A DNA stretch of 13,330 nucleotides from NCBI GenBank assembly GCA_964509545.1, contig CAZDXQ010000073.1:1-13330 (forward strand), written 5' to 3'. Both the position numbers and the translations under genes were made by a program. The DNA is from JADJWR01 sp964509545 (GTDB taxonomy: Bacteria > Pseudomonadota > Gammaproteobacteria > Burkholderiales > Burkholderiaceae_F). Below the pieces are notes generated by a model, which saw only the letters and a program-made list of their open reading frames with translations, did not search any database and was not told where the DNA came from. Positions 1-10,159 of the stretch are shown one piece after another. Position 1 is the stretch's first letter; each line of letters starts with the position of its first letter.

Positions 1-1847
1 TCCTCAACCACGCCACCTTCAAGGCGTCGCTGTTCATGGCCGCCGGCATCATCGATCACGAGTCCGGTTCGCGCGACATGCGCAAGCTCAACGGGCTGTG
101 GAAGTACATGCCGATCACCGCGGTGCTCGGCATGGTCGCCGCGGCGGCGATGGCCGGCGTGCCGCTGCTCAACGGCTTTCTGTCGAAAGAGATGTTCTTC
201 ACCGAAGCCGTGCGTCCCGATGCCGGCGGCGTGACGAAATGGTGGCTTCCCGCCGGGGCGACGCTGGCCGGCATCTTCTCGGTCGCCTACAGTGCCCGCT
301 TCATCCACGACGTGTTCTTCAACGGCGAGCCAAAGGGGCTGCCGAAAACGCCGCACGAGCCGCCGCGCTTCATGCGCCTGCCGGTCGAAGTGCTGGTCGT
401 GCTGTGCGTGCTGGTCGGCATCTTCCCGGCGCTGATCGTCGGCCCCGTGCTTGCCGTCGGCGCGCAGGCGGCGCTGTTCGGTGGTCCTTACGCGCCGCTG
501 CCCGCGTACAAGCTCGCCATCTGGCACGGCTTCAACCTGCCGCTGGCGATGAGCGTCGTCGCACTTGCCGGGGGCTTCGCCCTGTATTTCGGCTTGCAGC
601 GGCGCGTCAACCTGCACCGGCTCGTGAGCCTGCCCGGATGGATCCGCAGCGGCGGTCGTGAAGGCTTCCTCGCGTTGCTGAACCTGACCGTGCGCGGCGC
701 GCAGTCGGTCACCGGTGCGCTGGAAAGCGGCAAGCTGCAGAACTACCTTTTCCTGCTGGTGGTGATCGCGGTGCTCGCCGGTTTCGTGCCCTGGCTCGGA
801 AATCCTGCCGCGCGCTGGCAGTCGCTGCCCGATCTGCTGCCGGTCGGCTTCGGCTTCGTCGCCTTCTGGATCGTTGCCACCGGCGCCACGATCGCAACGG
901 CGTTCGTCCATCGGCAGCGCCTTCTGGCGCTGATCGTGATCGGCGCGCTCGGACTGGCGGTAAGCCTGCTGTTCGTCTTTCTGTCGGCGCCCGACCTGGC
1001 ATTGACGCAACTGCTGGTCGAGTTCGTAACCATCATCCTGATGATGCTGGCGCTGAACTTCCTCCCACGTGAGGGTCGTGCCGAACATGCGCCAGGGCGC
1101 AAGCTGGCCGACGCGCTGCTGGCCGGCGCCGCGGGGGTCGGCGTGGCGCTCGCCACGCTCGTGCTTCTGACGCGGCCATCGAACACGATTGCGCCGTATT
1201 TCTTGGAGAACTCGGTGAACCTGGGCGGCGGCGCCAATGTCGTCAACGTGATCCTGGTCGACTTCCGCGGTTACGACACACTCGGCGAGATCACTGTGCT
1301 CGGCATCGCCGGGCTGGTCATCTATGCCACCTTGTCCGGTTTCTTGCCGCGATTCGAGGCGCCGCCGTGGACAGCGCGCACGCCCTTTGCGGAAGACCGG
1401 CACCCGCTGATGCTCGCACTGGTGGCGCGGCTGCTGCTGCCGCTTGCCATCGCGGTGTCGCTGTTCCTGTTCCTGCGCGGCCACAACGCGCCGGGTGGCG
1501 GCTTCATCGCCGGGCTGGTGCTGGCCATCGCACTGATTCTGCAATACGTTGCCAACGGCCAGCAATGGCTTCAGCCGCGGATGCGGATCGATTTTCGAGA
1601 CTGGATCGGCGGCGGGCTGATTACCGCCGGGCTCACCGGCGTCGGCAGCTGGTTCCTCGGCCACCCATTCCTCACCAGCACCTATGACTACCCGGTGCTG
1701 CCGCTGATCGGCCCGGTGCCCGTGGCAAGCGCGGTCGCTTTCGACCTGGGCGTGTACCTGACCGTGGTCGGCGCCACCCTGGTGTCGCTGAAGGCAATCG
1801 CCCGCCTGCACGTGGCGGAGCCTGCCACCGATGACCGCCATGTCTGA
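1..1847 (+). CDS. mrpA: MrpA' subunit: fused MrpA-MrpB of Na+/H+ antiporter (5' partial)
   Basis: This is the large subunit of an Mrp-type cation/proton antiporter in the inner membrane. The frame is open from the first full codon at position 3, so the start lies outside the window; 614 residues are visible. The visible part opens with the NuoL-like motif HATFKASLFM (transmembrane lysine codon at 21-23) and the late NuoL helices. Next comes an MbhD/DUF4040-type segment (about 920-1060) with FLSAPDLALTQLLVEF; its glutamate (codon 1020) matches one reported essential in Bacillus ShaA. An MbhE-type segment follows, with NVVNVILVDFRGYDTLGE (about 1236-1289, acidic residues at 1275 and 1287). The last part (about 1410-1800) is a full MrpB/MnhB domain with GHNAPGGGFI. 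Fusion of A and B in one chain is the layout of 'group 2' Mrp operons (ShaAB, PhaAB). The next gene starts 33 nt downstream in the same frame. The family call is very secure; the transported ion cannot be read from sequence. Confidence 0.95.
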   Translation, partial: LNHATFKASLFMAAGIIDHESGSRDMRKLNGLWKYMPITAVLGMVAAAAMAGVPLLNGFLSKEMFFTEAVRPDAGGVTKWWLPAGATLAGIFSVAYSARFIHDVFFNGEPKGLPKTPHEPPRFMRLPVEVLVVLCVLVGIFPALIVGPVLAVGAQAALFGGPYAPLPAYKLAIWHGFNLPLAMSVVALAGGFALYFGLQRRVNLHRLVSLPGWIRSGGREGFLALLNLTVRGAQSVTGALESGKLQNYLFLLVVIAVLAGFVPWLGNPAARWQSLPDLLPVGFGFVAFWIVATGATIATAFVHRQRLLALIVIGALGLAVSLLFVFLSAPDLALTQLLVEFVTIILMMLALNFLPREGRAEHAPGRKLADALLAGAAGVGVALATLVLLTRPSNTIAPYFLENSVNLGGGANVVNVILVDFRGYDTLGEITVLGIAGLVIYATLSGFLPRFEAPPWTARTPFAEDRHPLMLALVARLLLPLAIAVSLFLFLRGHNAPGGGFIAGLVLAIALILQYVANGQQWLQPRMRIDFRDWIGGGLITAGLTGVGSWFLGHPFLTSTYDYPVLPLIGPVPVASAVAFDLGVYLTVVGATLVSLKAIARLHVAEPATDDRHV

Positions 1848-1880
1848 TCCGGCCGGTACCGCAGCGTTCGAGGTCGCGCG

Positions 1881-2258
1881 ATGGAGCTGATGCTCGCCGC
1901 CAGCCTGGGGCTGCTCACTGCCGTCGGCATCTGGCTGCTGCTTCGCGCGCGCACCTTCGACGCGATTCTCGGCCTGACGCTGCTGTCGTACGCAGTCAAC
2001 GTGTTCATTTTCCTGATGGAGCGCGTCCGTATCGGCGTGCCGCCGATCATCGACAAGCGGCTGGCGCCGACGCTGGCCAACTACGCCGATCCGCTGCCGC
2101 AGGCGCTGGTCCTGACCGCGATCGTGATCAGCTTTGGCATGACCGCGCTGCTGCTGGTGATCGCGTTGCGCACCCACGCCGAAACGGGCTCGGATCACGT
2201 CGATGGCGTCGAGCCGCCCGAGACGGATGGCTCCGGCACCGGCGGCGACGAGCGCTGA
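1881..2258 (+). CDS. mrpC: MrpC subunit of Na+/H+ antiporter (set 1)
   Basis: A small NuoK-like membrane subunit of 125 aa, close to the family's usual 110-130 residues. Three hydrophobic helices can be seen, at about residues 3-20, 27-47 and 73-100. The family signature DPLPQALVLTAIVI lies at the start of the third helix. The carboxy tail is hydrophilic and rich in Gly, Asp and Glu. The ATG at 1881 has a GAGG ribosome-binding sequence about eight bases upstream. In the Mrp complex MrpC sits between the MrpA and MrpD antiporter-like modules, as NuoK does in complex I (family knowledge). It follows the fused mrpA' and overlaps no neighbour; mrpD starts 4 nt after its stop. Confidence 0.93.
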   Translation: MELMLAASLGLLTAVGIWLLLRARTFDAILGLTLLSYAVNVFIFLMERVRIGVPPIIDKRLAPTLANYADPLPQALVLTAIVISFGMTALLLVIALRTHAETGSDHVDGVEPPETDGSGTGGDER

Positions 2259-2262
2259 AACC

Positions 2263-3819
2263 ATGCCATCGCACTGGATGATCGTTCCGGTGGTGCTGCC
2301 GCTGCTCGCCGGTGGCACGCTGGTCCTGCTCGAACGGCGGCGACCGGCGCTGGTGCGCGAACTATCGCTGGCTGCGGTGCTGGCACAACTGGCCGTGGCG
2401 ATGTACCTTCTGGTGCAGGCCGCAGACGGAACGGTCGGTGCCTACCTGCTCGGCAACTGGCCGGCGCCTTTCGGCATCGCATTGGCGCTCGATCGGTTAA
2501 GCAGCCTGATGCTGGTCCTGGCCGCGGCAGTGGCGCTGGCCAGCGTCGTGTACGCACGCGGCGGCGACGAGGCGCTCAGTCCGCATTTCCATGCCCTTTT
2601 CCAGTTCCAGCTGATGGGGCTGAACGGCGCCTTCCTGACCGCGGACCTGTTCAACCTGTTTGTCTTCTTCGAGGTCCTTCTGATCGCTTCCTACGGTCTG
2701 CTGCTGCATGGTGCGGGCAGCGCGCGGCTGCGTGCCTCCGTGCACTACGTCACCTTCAACCTTGCAGGCTCGGCGCTGTTTCTGATCGCAGTGGCGATGC
2801 TGTTCGGCGTCACCGGCACACTGAACATGGCCGACCTCGCCGAACGCGTTGCCGGGCTGGGCGCCGAGGACGCGGTGCTAGTGCGCGCGGCAGCGCTGAT
2901 GCTGCTGGTCGTGTTCTGCGTCAAGGCGGCGCTGCTGCCACTGTACTTCTGGTTGCCCGACGCCTACGCCTCGGCCACCGCGCCGGTGGCGGCGCTTTTC
3001 GCGATCATGACCAAGGTCGGCGTCTACGCGATCGCACGCATGTACACGCTGGTCTTCGGTGATGGCGGTGGCGTAGCGGCAGCCGTGGCCTGGCCTTGGC
3101 TGCCGGTGTTTGCCCTTGGCACGCTGGCGCTGGCGGCGGTCGGCGCTCTGGCATCGACCCGGATGCGCACGCTGGTTGCTTACATCGTGATCGCGTCGGC
3201 GGGCACGCTGCTGCTGGCGATCGGTCTGGGAACCGCGGCCGGCGTAGCCGCTGCGGTGTTCTACATGGTCAACAGCACGTTGGTGGCGGCGGCGCTGTTC
3301 CTACTGGTTGACCGGATCGCCGCGATGCGTGGCGAGTTGCGCGACCGCCTGCGTCCGGCACCGCTGCCCGAACGCGGCTGGGCCAGCACGGGCGCGATGT
3401 ACACGCTCGTCGCCGTGTCGGCGGCGGGTTTGCCGCCTCTGGCGGGTTTCCTGGGCAAGAGCTTCGTGCTCGACGCGGCGCGGACGACAACGCTGGTCGG
3501 GGCCGCATGGACGGTCGTGTTGCTGTCGAGTCTCGGCATCGTCATCGCCATGGCGCGCGCCGGCACGACCCTGTTCTGGGCCGGGCAGGGAGGTTCGAAC
3601 AGTGCCGCGGGCTCGGCGCCAGTGGGGGACGCGCGCAAGGTCGCCTTGACCTGGCTGCTTGTTCTGGTCATCGCCAATGCCCTGTTCGCCGGACGGCTGG
3701 CACAGTATGCACAGTCGACGGCGCGACAACTGGCGGAGCGGCGGCCCTATATCGACGCCGTGCTCGGCGCAAGGCCGGTCGCGCCGCTGTGGACGCCGCG
3801 CCAGGGAATGAAGAAATGA
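2263..3819 (+). CDS. mrpD: MrpD subunit of Na+/H+ antiporter (set 1)
   Basis: A NuoM/NuoN-like antiporter subunit of 518 aa with about 14 hydrophobic segments. I chose the ATG at 2263, not the upstream in-frame ATG at 2203. The extra 20 residues would be hydrophilic and would run back into mrpC. The 2263 start also puts the glutamate of LFVFFEVLLIASYG at residue 137, the position of the essential MrpD glutamate described in Bacillus. A transmembrane lysine follows at 221 in VKAALLPLYFWLPDAYASA, and a second conserved block is ALFAIMTKVGVYAIARMY. The glutamate/lysine pair is the expected proton-pumping element of this superfamily. The gene lies 4 nt after mrpC, and its TGA overlaps the ATG of mrpE in an ATGA junction, suggesting coupled translation. 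The ribosome-binding site upstream of 2263 is weak. Confidence 0.94.
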   Translation: MPSHWMIVPVVLPLLAGGTLVLLERRRPALVRELSLAAVLAQLAVAMYLLVQAADGTVGAYLLGNWPAPFGIALALDRLSSLMLVLAAAVALASVVYARGGDEALSPHFHALFQFQLMGLNGAFLTADLFNLFVFFEVLLIASYGLLLHGAGSARLRASVHYVTFNLAGSALFLIAVAMLFGVTGTLNMADLAERVAGLGAEDAVLVRAAALMLLVVFCVKAALLPLYFWLPDAYASATAPVAALFAIMTKVGVYAIARMYTLVFGDGGGVAAAVAWPWLPVFALGTLALAAVGALASTRMRTLVAYIVIASAGTLLLAIGLGTAAGVAAAVFYMVNSTLVAAALFLLVDRIAAMRGELRDRLRPAPLPERGWASTGAMYTLVAVSAAGLPPLAGFLGKSFVLDAARTTTLVGAAWTVVLLSSLGIVIAMARAGTTLFWAGQGGSNSAAGSAPVGDARKVALTWLLVLVIANALFAGRLAQYAQSTARQLAERRPYIDAVLGARPVAPLWTPRQGMKK

Positions 3820-4322
3820 GCCGAGTCTTTCCGTCGCCACTGGCCAGCGCGCTCGTGTTTGTCGTCTGGCTGCTGCTGAACAATACGCTCGATCCGGCGC
3901 ACGTCGTTCTGGCGCTGCTGCTGGCGGTGGCACTGCCGTGGATCACGGCGCCGCTGCGCCCCGATGTGCCGCGGATCCGGCGCTGGGATGTCGCGCTGCG
4001 GCTGGCGCTGGTCTTGTTGCGCGACATCGCCATGTCGAACATCGACGTGGCACGGCGCATCCTCGGTCCGGAGGCTGCCATCCAACCGCGCTTTGTCTGG
4101 GTGCCTTTGACGCTGCGTAACCCGCACGGCGTGCTGACGCTGGCCGGCATGATCACGATGACCCCGGGCACCATCTCCGCCGAGCTGAGCCCGGACCGCC
4201 GCCACCTTCTGGTCCACGCGCTGCACGTCGACGGTGGCGACGAAGGCGCGGCGCAGCTCGTCGCCACGATCAAGCGGCGCTACGAGCAGCCGCTGATCCA
4301 GATCTTCGACCACGGAGAGTAG
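3816..4322 (+). CDS. mrpE: MrpE subunit of Na+/H+ antiporter (set 1)
   Basis: A 168-aa MrpE/MnhE family protein, normal length for the family (about 160). Hydrophobic helices lie at about residues 8-45 (two close helices) and 60-80. They are followed by the conserved soluble part with LAGMITMTPGTISAEL and LLVHALHVD. The open frame extends well upstream, but those residues are a shadow of mrpD. The ATG at 3816 overlaps the mrpD stop (ATGA) and has a GGGA ribosome-binding sequence just upstream, so it is the credible start. MrpE is needed for full antiport in some Mrp systems, but its exact role is less clear than that of A, C, D and F. Its TAG is followed at once by the ATG of mrpF. Confidence 0.93.
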   Translation: MSRVFPSPLASALVFVVWLLLNNTLDPAHVVLALLLAVALPWITAPLRPDVPRIRRWDVALRLALVLLRDIAMSNIDVARRILGPEAAIQPRFVWVPLTLRNPHGVLTLAGMITMTPGTISAELSPDRRHLLVHALHVDGGDEGAAQLVATIKRRYEQPLIQIFDHGE

Positions 4323-4598
4323 ATGAGCCTTTTCGCAACCGTACTGCCGGGGGCGATCGGCGCCATGTCGGTGGCGCTGCTGCTGGCCGGGTATCGGCTG
4401 GCCGTCGGTCCGTCGCTGCCCGACCGGATCCTGGCGCTGGACACGCTGTACATCAATGCGCTGGCGCTGCTGGTGCTGCTCGGCATGTACTACCGCACGG
4501 CGCTGTATTTCGAGGCGGCCCTGATGATCGCTTTGCTCGGTTTCGTCGGCACTGTCGTGCTGTCGAAGCACCTGCTGCGCGGAGACATCGCCGAATGA
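4323..4598 (+). CDS. mrpF: MrpF subunit of Na+/H+ antiporter (set 1)
   Basis: A 91-aa MrpF/PhaF family protein of normal length with three predicted helices. It carries the signature GPSLPDRILALDTL at residues 29-42; Asp34 and Asp40 are the conserved acidic residues in or beside the membrane, and MrpF aspartates are implicated in the Na+ path of the complex (family knowledge). The ATG directly abuts the mrpE stop codon, with GGAGAG (4314-4319) as a ribosome-binding site. The TGA overlaps the mrpG start in an ATGA junction. Confidence 0.93.
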   Translation: MSLFATVLPGAIGAMSVALLLAGYRLAVGPSLPDRILALDTLYINALALLVLLGMYYRTALYFEAALMIALLGFVGTVVLSKHLLRGDIAE

Positions 4599-4942
4599 CG
4601 CAATTGCCGCTCCTGCTGGACGTCGTGCTCAGCCTGCTGCTGGCGATCGGCGCCTTCTTCGCCCTGGTCGGCTCCTTCGGGCTGGCCAAGCTGTCGAGCC
4701 TGGTCAAGCGTCTGCACGGGCCGACGAAGGCGACCACGCTCGGCGTCGGCGGGGTGCTGCTCGCCTCCGCGCTTTTTTTCAGCTGGCAGGACGAGGGACT
4801 GAGCCTGCATGAGTTGCTGGTGGCGCTGTTCCTGTTCCTGACCGCGCCCGTGTCGGCACACCTGCTCGTCAAGGCGGCCAAGCAGCTCGATCCTTCGCTC
4901 GCGCCACCGCCGCCACGGTCCGGCCGCGGCGAGGAGCAGTAA
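4595..4942 (+). CDS. mrpG: MrpG subunit of Na+/H+ antiporter (set 1)
   Basis: A 115-aa MrpG/PhaG/MnhG family subunit with three hydrophobic helices (about residues 5-26, 43-63 and 69-90). The loop after the first helix is the family's conserved part, here RLHGPTKATTLGVGG. The carboxy end is short, Pro/Arg-rich and poorly conserved. It starts in an ATGA overlap with mrpF and ends set 1 with TAA. The next gene begins 70 nt later, so set 1 has the full complement A'(AB), C, D, E, F, G apart from the cut amino end of A'. Confidence 0.92.
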   Translation: MTQLPLLLDVVLSLLLAIGAFFALVGSFGLAKLSSLVKRLHGPTKATTLGVGGVLLASALFFSWQDEGLSLHELLVALFLFLTAPVSAHLLVKAAKQLDPSLAPPPPRSGRGEEQ

Positions 4943-5012
4943 CGGTGCACACATCACGGGACGCCGCAGCCGGCGGCGCCGATGTTGTGCTCGCTCTGGC
5001 CGGAGGTGTCTG
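4943..5012 (+). other. Spacer between the two mrp sets, small GC hairpin
   Basis: This 70-nt gap is the longest non-coding stretch between 1 and 10506. It holds a short perfect stem, CGCCG (4962-4966) with CGGCG (4971-4975) around a CAGC loop. There is no T-run, so it is not a classical terminator. I see no convincing promoter hexamers. It ends in a strong ribosome-binding site for the next gene. Translation in all three forward frames shows no hydrophobic helix that could be the missing start of the next MrpA. The simplest reading is that the two sets are read through as one transcript, with independent translation restarting here. Confidence 0.4.
5002..5006 (+). promoter_or_regulatory. Ribosome-binding site of set-2 mrpA
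   Basis: GGAGG lies six bases before the ATG at 5013. It is one of the strongest Shine-Dalgarno matches in the array and fixes this ATG as the start, even though the encoded MrpA is then shorter than usual at its amino end. Confidence 0.75.
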
Positions 5013-7261
<2,249 letters not shown>

Positions 7262-7265
<4 letters not shown>

Positions 7266-7711
7266 CGCCGCGCGCAGTGATCCTCGACGTGTTCGTCCGC
7301 GGGCTGTATCCGGTGATGCTGGCAGCGTCGATCTGGATCCTGCTGCGCGGCCACAACGAGCCGGGTGGCGGCTTCATCGGCGGCATGGTCGCAGTGGCCG
7401 CGACGGCCATGCTGGCCGTGGCCCGCGGCGCCGAGATGGCGCAACGGAAGATGCCACTCGGCCCGCTGCGCCTGGCGGCCGCCGGCGTGCTGCTGTCGCT
7501 CGCCAGTGGGCTGCCGGCGTTCGCCGCAGGCGGTTCCTACATGACGCACCTGTGGGCCAGCCTGCCGCTCGGCTCCGAGAATCTGCCGATCTCCACCGTG
7601 CTGGCCTTCGATCTCGGCGTATTCGCCGCAGTGTGGGGCGCGCTCGGCGGACTGTGCGCACAGATGGTCGGACTGGACGAGGAAGCGGACGTAGGAGGGC
7701 GCGGCGGATGA
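7262..7711 (+). CDS. mrpB: MrpB subunit of Na+/H+ antiporter (set 2)
   Basis: A 149-aa MrpB/MnhB family membrane protein of normal length, with about four hydrophobic segments. The family signature is at residues 29-40, RGHNEPGGGFIG. Set 1 carries the same domain fused to MrpA', with Ala in place of Glu in that motif. MrpB belongs to the part of the complex around the carboxy half of MrpA. It starts in an ATGA overlap with mrpA and ends in an ATGA overlap with mrpC, so all three are probably translationally coupled. Confidence 0.94.
7693..7698 (+). promoter_or_regulatory. Ribosome-binding site of set-2 mrpC
   Basis: AGGAGG, a full Shine-Dalgarno core inside the end of mrpB, lies nine bases before the ATG at 7708. 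It supports that start over any other. Confidence 0.7.
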
Positions 7712-8094
7712 TCTGGGCGCTTGCCATCGCCGTCTTCGCCACCGTCGCTGCCGGCGCCTATCTGGCGCTGTCGCGCGACTTGCTGCGCTGTGTGATCGGC
7801 ATTTCGCTGATCGGCGCCGCGGCGAACCTGGTGGTGTTCGTCGCCGGCCGCGTCGGCACGATGGTGCCACCGGTGATTCCGGCCGGCGAGACGGTGTTGT
7901 CCGCCGCGGTCAATCCGCTGCCGCAGGCGCTGGTGCTCACCGCCATCGTTATCGGGTTCGCGCTGACCTGTTTCTCGCTGGTGCTGGTGCTGGCACTGAA
8001 GAGCCGCATCAACGTGGCCGACAGCGAAGTGCTGCGGGTGGCCGAGCCGCCGTCCGGCGCCGACGGAAAGCCGGCGCTGGAACAGGAGCGTTGA
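7708..8094 (+). CDS. mrpC: MrpC subunit of Na+/H+ antiporter (set 2)
   Basis: A 128-aa NuoK-like subunit. It has three hydrophobic helices (about residues 2-20, 26-46 and 72-98) and the MrpC signature NPLPQALVLTAIVI. It carries a hydrophilic tail of about 25 residues, like its set-1 counterpart. The open frame extends further upstream, but that part is a shadow of mrpB; the ATG at 7708 overlaps the mrpB stop and follows a perfect AGGAGG. Its TGA is followed directly by the GTG start of mrpD. Confidence 0.93.
   Translation: MIWALAIAVFATVAAGAYLALSRDLLRCVIGISLIGAAANLVVFVAGRVGTMVPPVIPAGETVLSAAVNPLPQALVLTAIVIGFALTCFSLVLVLALKSRINVADSEVLRVAEPPSGADGKPALEQER
8084..8088 (+). promoter_or_regulatory. 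Ribosome-binding site fixing the GTG start of set-2 mrpD
   Basis: AGGAG lies six bases before GTG at 8095. No ATG is available near the beginning of this frame, so the Shine-Dalgarno sequence decides the GTG start. Confidence 0.7.
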
Positions 8095-9552
8095 GTGGGG
8101 CTGCTGGTCACCGCGCCGCTGCTGGTGCCGCTGGGCACCGCGCTGGCAACGCTGCTCGTCGCCGAGCGACCGAAGCTGCAGCGCGTGTTGAGCCTCTCCG
8201 GTGTGTTCGCGCTGCTCGCGTGCACGATTGGCCTGCTGGCGCAGGTCGAGGCGAACGGCACGCTCCGCGTCGCCTTCGGCGGCTGGCCTTCGCCTTTCGG
8301 CATCGAGTTCGCCGCCGACCGGCTCGGCGCCAGCATGGCCTTGATCACGGCCATTATGGGCGCGGCCACGCTGGTATTCCAACTGTCGGATGCCGACCCG
8401 GCGCCGCATTCGCCGACGCTGACGCCACTGGTGCATGCGCTGCTCGCCGGCGTCGGCGCGGCGTTCCTGACGGCCGACCTGTTCAACCTCTACGTCTGGT
8501 TCGAGCTGATGCTGATCGCCGCGCTCGGCCTGCTGGCGCACGGCGCGGAGCCGCGCCACCTCGACGCCACCCTCAAGTACTTCGTGCTCAACGCCATCGG
8601 CACGCTGCTGCTGTTGATGGCGATCGCCTACGTGTACGGCGCGACCGGGCATCTGAACTTCGGCGCGCTCGAACGCGCCGGACATTCCGCCGATGCGCTG
8701 CGCCTGGTGCCCTTCGTCGTCGCGCTGGCGCTCGCCTTCCTGATCAAGTCGGGCGCATTCCCCGTCTACGCCTGGCTGCCGGCGTCGTACCACACGCTGC
8801 CAGCACCGCTGGCGGCCTTGTTCGCCGGACTGCTGACCAAAGTCGGCGTGTACGCCGTGCTGCGACTGCTCGGCGATCTGTTCACCACATCTCCACATTG
8901 GCTGTTCGAGGCCCTCGGCTGGATCGCGGTGGGTACCATGGTCTTCGGCGTGCTTGGCGCGGCCTGGCACTGGGACATGCGCCGGATCCTCGCCTTCCAC
9001 ATCATCAGCCAGATCGGCTACATGCTGCTCGGCATTGCGCTGGCGAGCCGGGAAGGCACCGTAGGCACGGTCTTCTACATCATCCACCACATCATCGTGA
9101 AGGCGAACCTCTTCCTGGTGGCAGCGATCGTCTTTCGCCTGACCGGCAGCTATGACCTGCGCCGTTGCGGCGGCCTTTACAGGCCACGGCCGTGGCTCGG
9201 CCTGCTCTTTCTCGTGCCGGCGCTGTCGCTGGTCGGCATTCCGCCGCTATCGGGCTTCTGGGCCAAGTTCGTTGTCGTTCGCGAGACGCTGGTGCAGGGC
9301 CATTACGCGTGGGCGGCGGCGGCGCTGCTCGTCGGCTTCCTCACCTTGTATTCGATGATGAAGATCTGGTTCGAAGCGTTCTGGAAAAAGCATCCCGATC
9401 CGGGCTGGGCAGTGCCCACCGGCACGCGACTCGCGCCCGCTTACCTGGCAACGGTCGCGCTGGCGTTTCTGACCGTGGCCATCGGGCTCTGGCCCGAGCC
9501 GCTTGCGCAGTTTGCGCAGCAGGCGGCCGAATCGATGGGGCGAGCGCCATGA
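8095..9552 (+). CDS. mrpD: MrpD subunit of Na+/H+ antiporter (set 2), GTG start
   Basis: A 485-aa NuoM/N-like antiporter subunit with about 14 hydrophobic segments. With the GTG start, the glutamate of DLFNLYVWFELMLIAALG falls at residue 137, exactly as in set 1 and in characterised MrpD proteins. Lys218 lies in FLIKSGAFPVYAWLPASY. Other superfamily blocks are ALFAGLLTKVGVYAVLRLL and IPPLSGFWAKFVVVRETL. Overall it differs clearly from the set-1 MrpD outside these motifs, so it is not a recent copy. GTG directly follows the mrpC stop, and the stop overlaps the mrpE start. Confidence 0.95.
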   Translation: MGLLVTAPLLVPLGTALATLLVAERPKLQRVLSLSGVFALLACTIGLLAQVEANGTLRVAFGGWPSPFGIEFAADRLGASMALITAIMGAATLVFQLSDADPAPHSPTLTPLVHALLAGVGAAFLTADLFNLYVWFELMLIAALGLLAHGAEPRHLDATLKYFVLNAIGTLLLLMAIAYVYGATGHLNFGALERAGHSADALRLVPFVVALALAFLIKSGAFPVYAWLPASYHTLPAPLAALFAGLLTKVGVYAVLRLLGDLFTTSPHWLFEALGWIAVGTMVFGVLGAAWHWDMRRILAFHIISQIGYMLLGIALASREGTVGTVFYIIHHIIVKANLFLVAAIVFRLTGSYDLRRCGGLYRPRPWLGLLFLVPALSLVGIPPLSGFWAKFVVVRETLVQGHYAWAAAALLVGFLTLYSMMKIWFEAFWKKHPDPGWAVPTGTRLAPAYLATVALAFLTVAIGLWPEPLAQFAQQAAESMGRAP

Positions 9553-9890
9553 TGCGGCGCGCCGCAATTGCGCTGACGCTGCTGGCGACATTCCTTTGGC
9601 AGATCGTCGCCTCGGGACTCGCCACGGCGTGGCTGATCGTGCGCCCACGTGCGCGGCCCACGCCGGCGCTGGTCAGGATGAAGTTCGCTGGGTTGAACGA
9701 AACCGGCGCCGCACTGCTCGGCTGCATGATGACACTGACGCCCGGCACGACGACGATCGACATCGACATGGAACGCAGCGAAATGCTGGTCCACCTCCTC
9801 GACGGCGCCGATCCCGCCTCGGCGCTCGCCGCTGTGCACGAGGACTTCGAGCGGCCACTTCGCGAACTCTTTCCCGCCGAACGCCGATGA
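9549..9890 (+). CDS. mrpE: Short MrpE subunit of Na+/H+ antiporter (set 2)
   Basis: A 113-aa MrpE family protein, against 168 aa for set 1. It aligns with the set-1 protein only from about residue 58 of the latter. One helix is kept (LTLLATFLWQIVASGLATAWLI), then the conserved soluble part with MTLTPGTTTIDIDM and MLVHLLDGAD. The first two helices seen in set 1 are absent. The start is one of two consecutive ATGs (9549 overlapping the mrpD stop, or 9552). The frame stays open upstream, but that sequence is a shadow of mrpD and not hydrophobic, so no longer MrpE is hidden there. Short MrpE forms may be normal for this type of cluster; I cannot check that here. Confidence 0.9.
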   Translation: MMRRAAIALTLLATFLWQIVASGLATAWLIVRPRARPTPALVRMKFAGLNETGAALLGCMMTLTPGTTTIDIDMERSEMLVHLLDGADPASALAAVHEDFERPLRELFPAERR

Positions 9891-10159
9891 CGATGCTGCT
9901 GTCGCTACTGCTCGTCGTCGGCGCGCTTGTGGCGATGGCGCTTGCGCTGGTGCGCATCCTGCGCGGGCCGAGCCAGGCCGATCGCATCATCGCGCTGGAC
10001 GTCATCTTTTCGGCCAGCATCGCGCTGGCCGCCGCGGCGGCGATCGCCACCGGCCGCGCCCTGTTTCTCGATATCGGCATCGGACTGGCGATCGTCGGCT
10101 TCGTCGCCACCATCGTCTGGGCGCGGCTGATCGACAAGTCGCCGCGGGAGCCGCAATGA
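9887..10159 (+). CDS. mrpF: MrpF subunit of Na+/H+ antiporter (set 2)
   Basis: A 90-aa MrpF family protein with three helices. It carries the motif RGPSQADRIIALDVIF, with Asp32 and Asp38 equivalent to Asp34 and Asp40 of the set-1 MrpF. The ATG at 9887 overlaps the mrpE stop; a second ATG at 9893 would remove only two residues. The long upstream open frame is a shadow of mrpE. Its TGA overlaps the mrpG start. Confidence 0.92.
   Translation: MTMLLSLLLVVGALVAMALALVRILRGPSQADRIIALDVIFSASIALAAAAAIATGRALFLDIGIGLAIVGFVATIVWARLIDKSPREPQ

Noticed and set aside
2203..2262. Earlier in-frame ATG for set-1 mrpD at 2203.
   Set aside because: It would add a hydrophilic 20-residue leader, overlap mrpC by 56 nt, and move the key glutamate away from residue 137.
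7537..9090. Long minus-strand open frame of 517 codons opposite set-2 mrpB, mrpC and mrpD.
   Set aside because: Same Arg/Gln/Asp/His-rich shadow composition; the plus-strand genes have all family motifs.
9165..9548. Upstream extension of set-2 mrpE, which might have supplied its missing helices.
   Set aside because: The translation is Arg/Gly/Ala-rich and not hydrophobic, and it is a shadow of mrpD.
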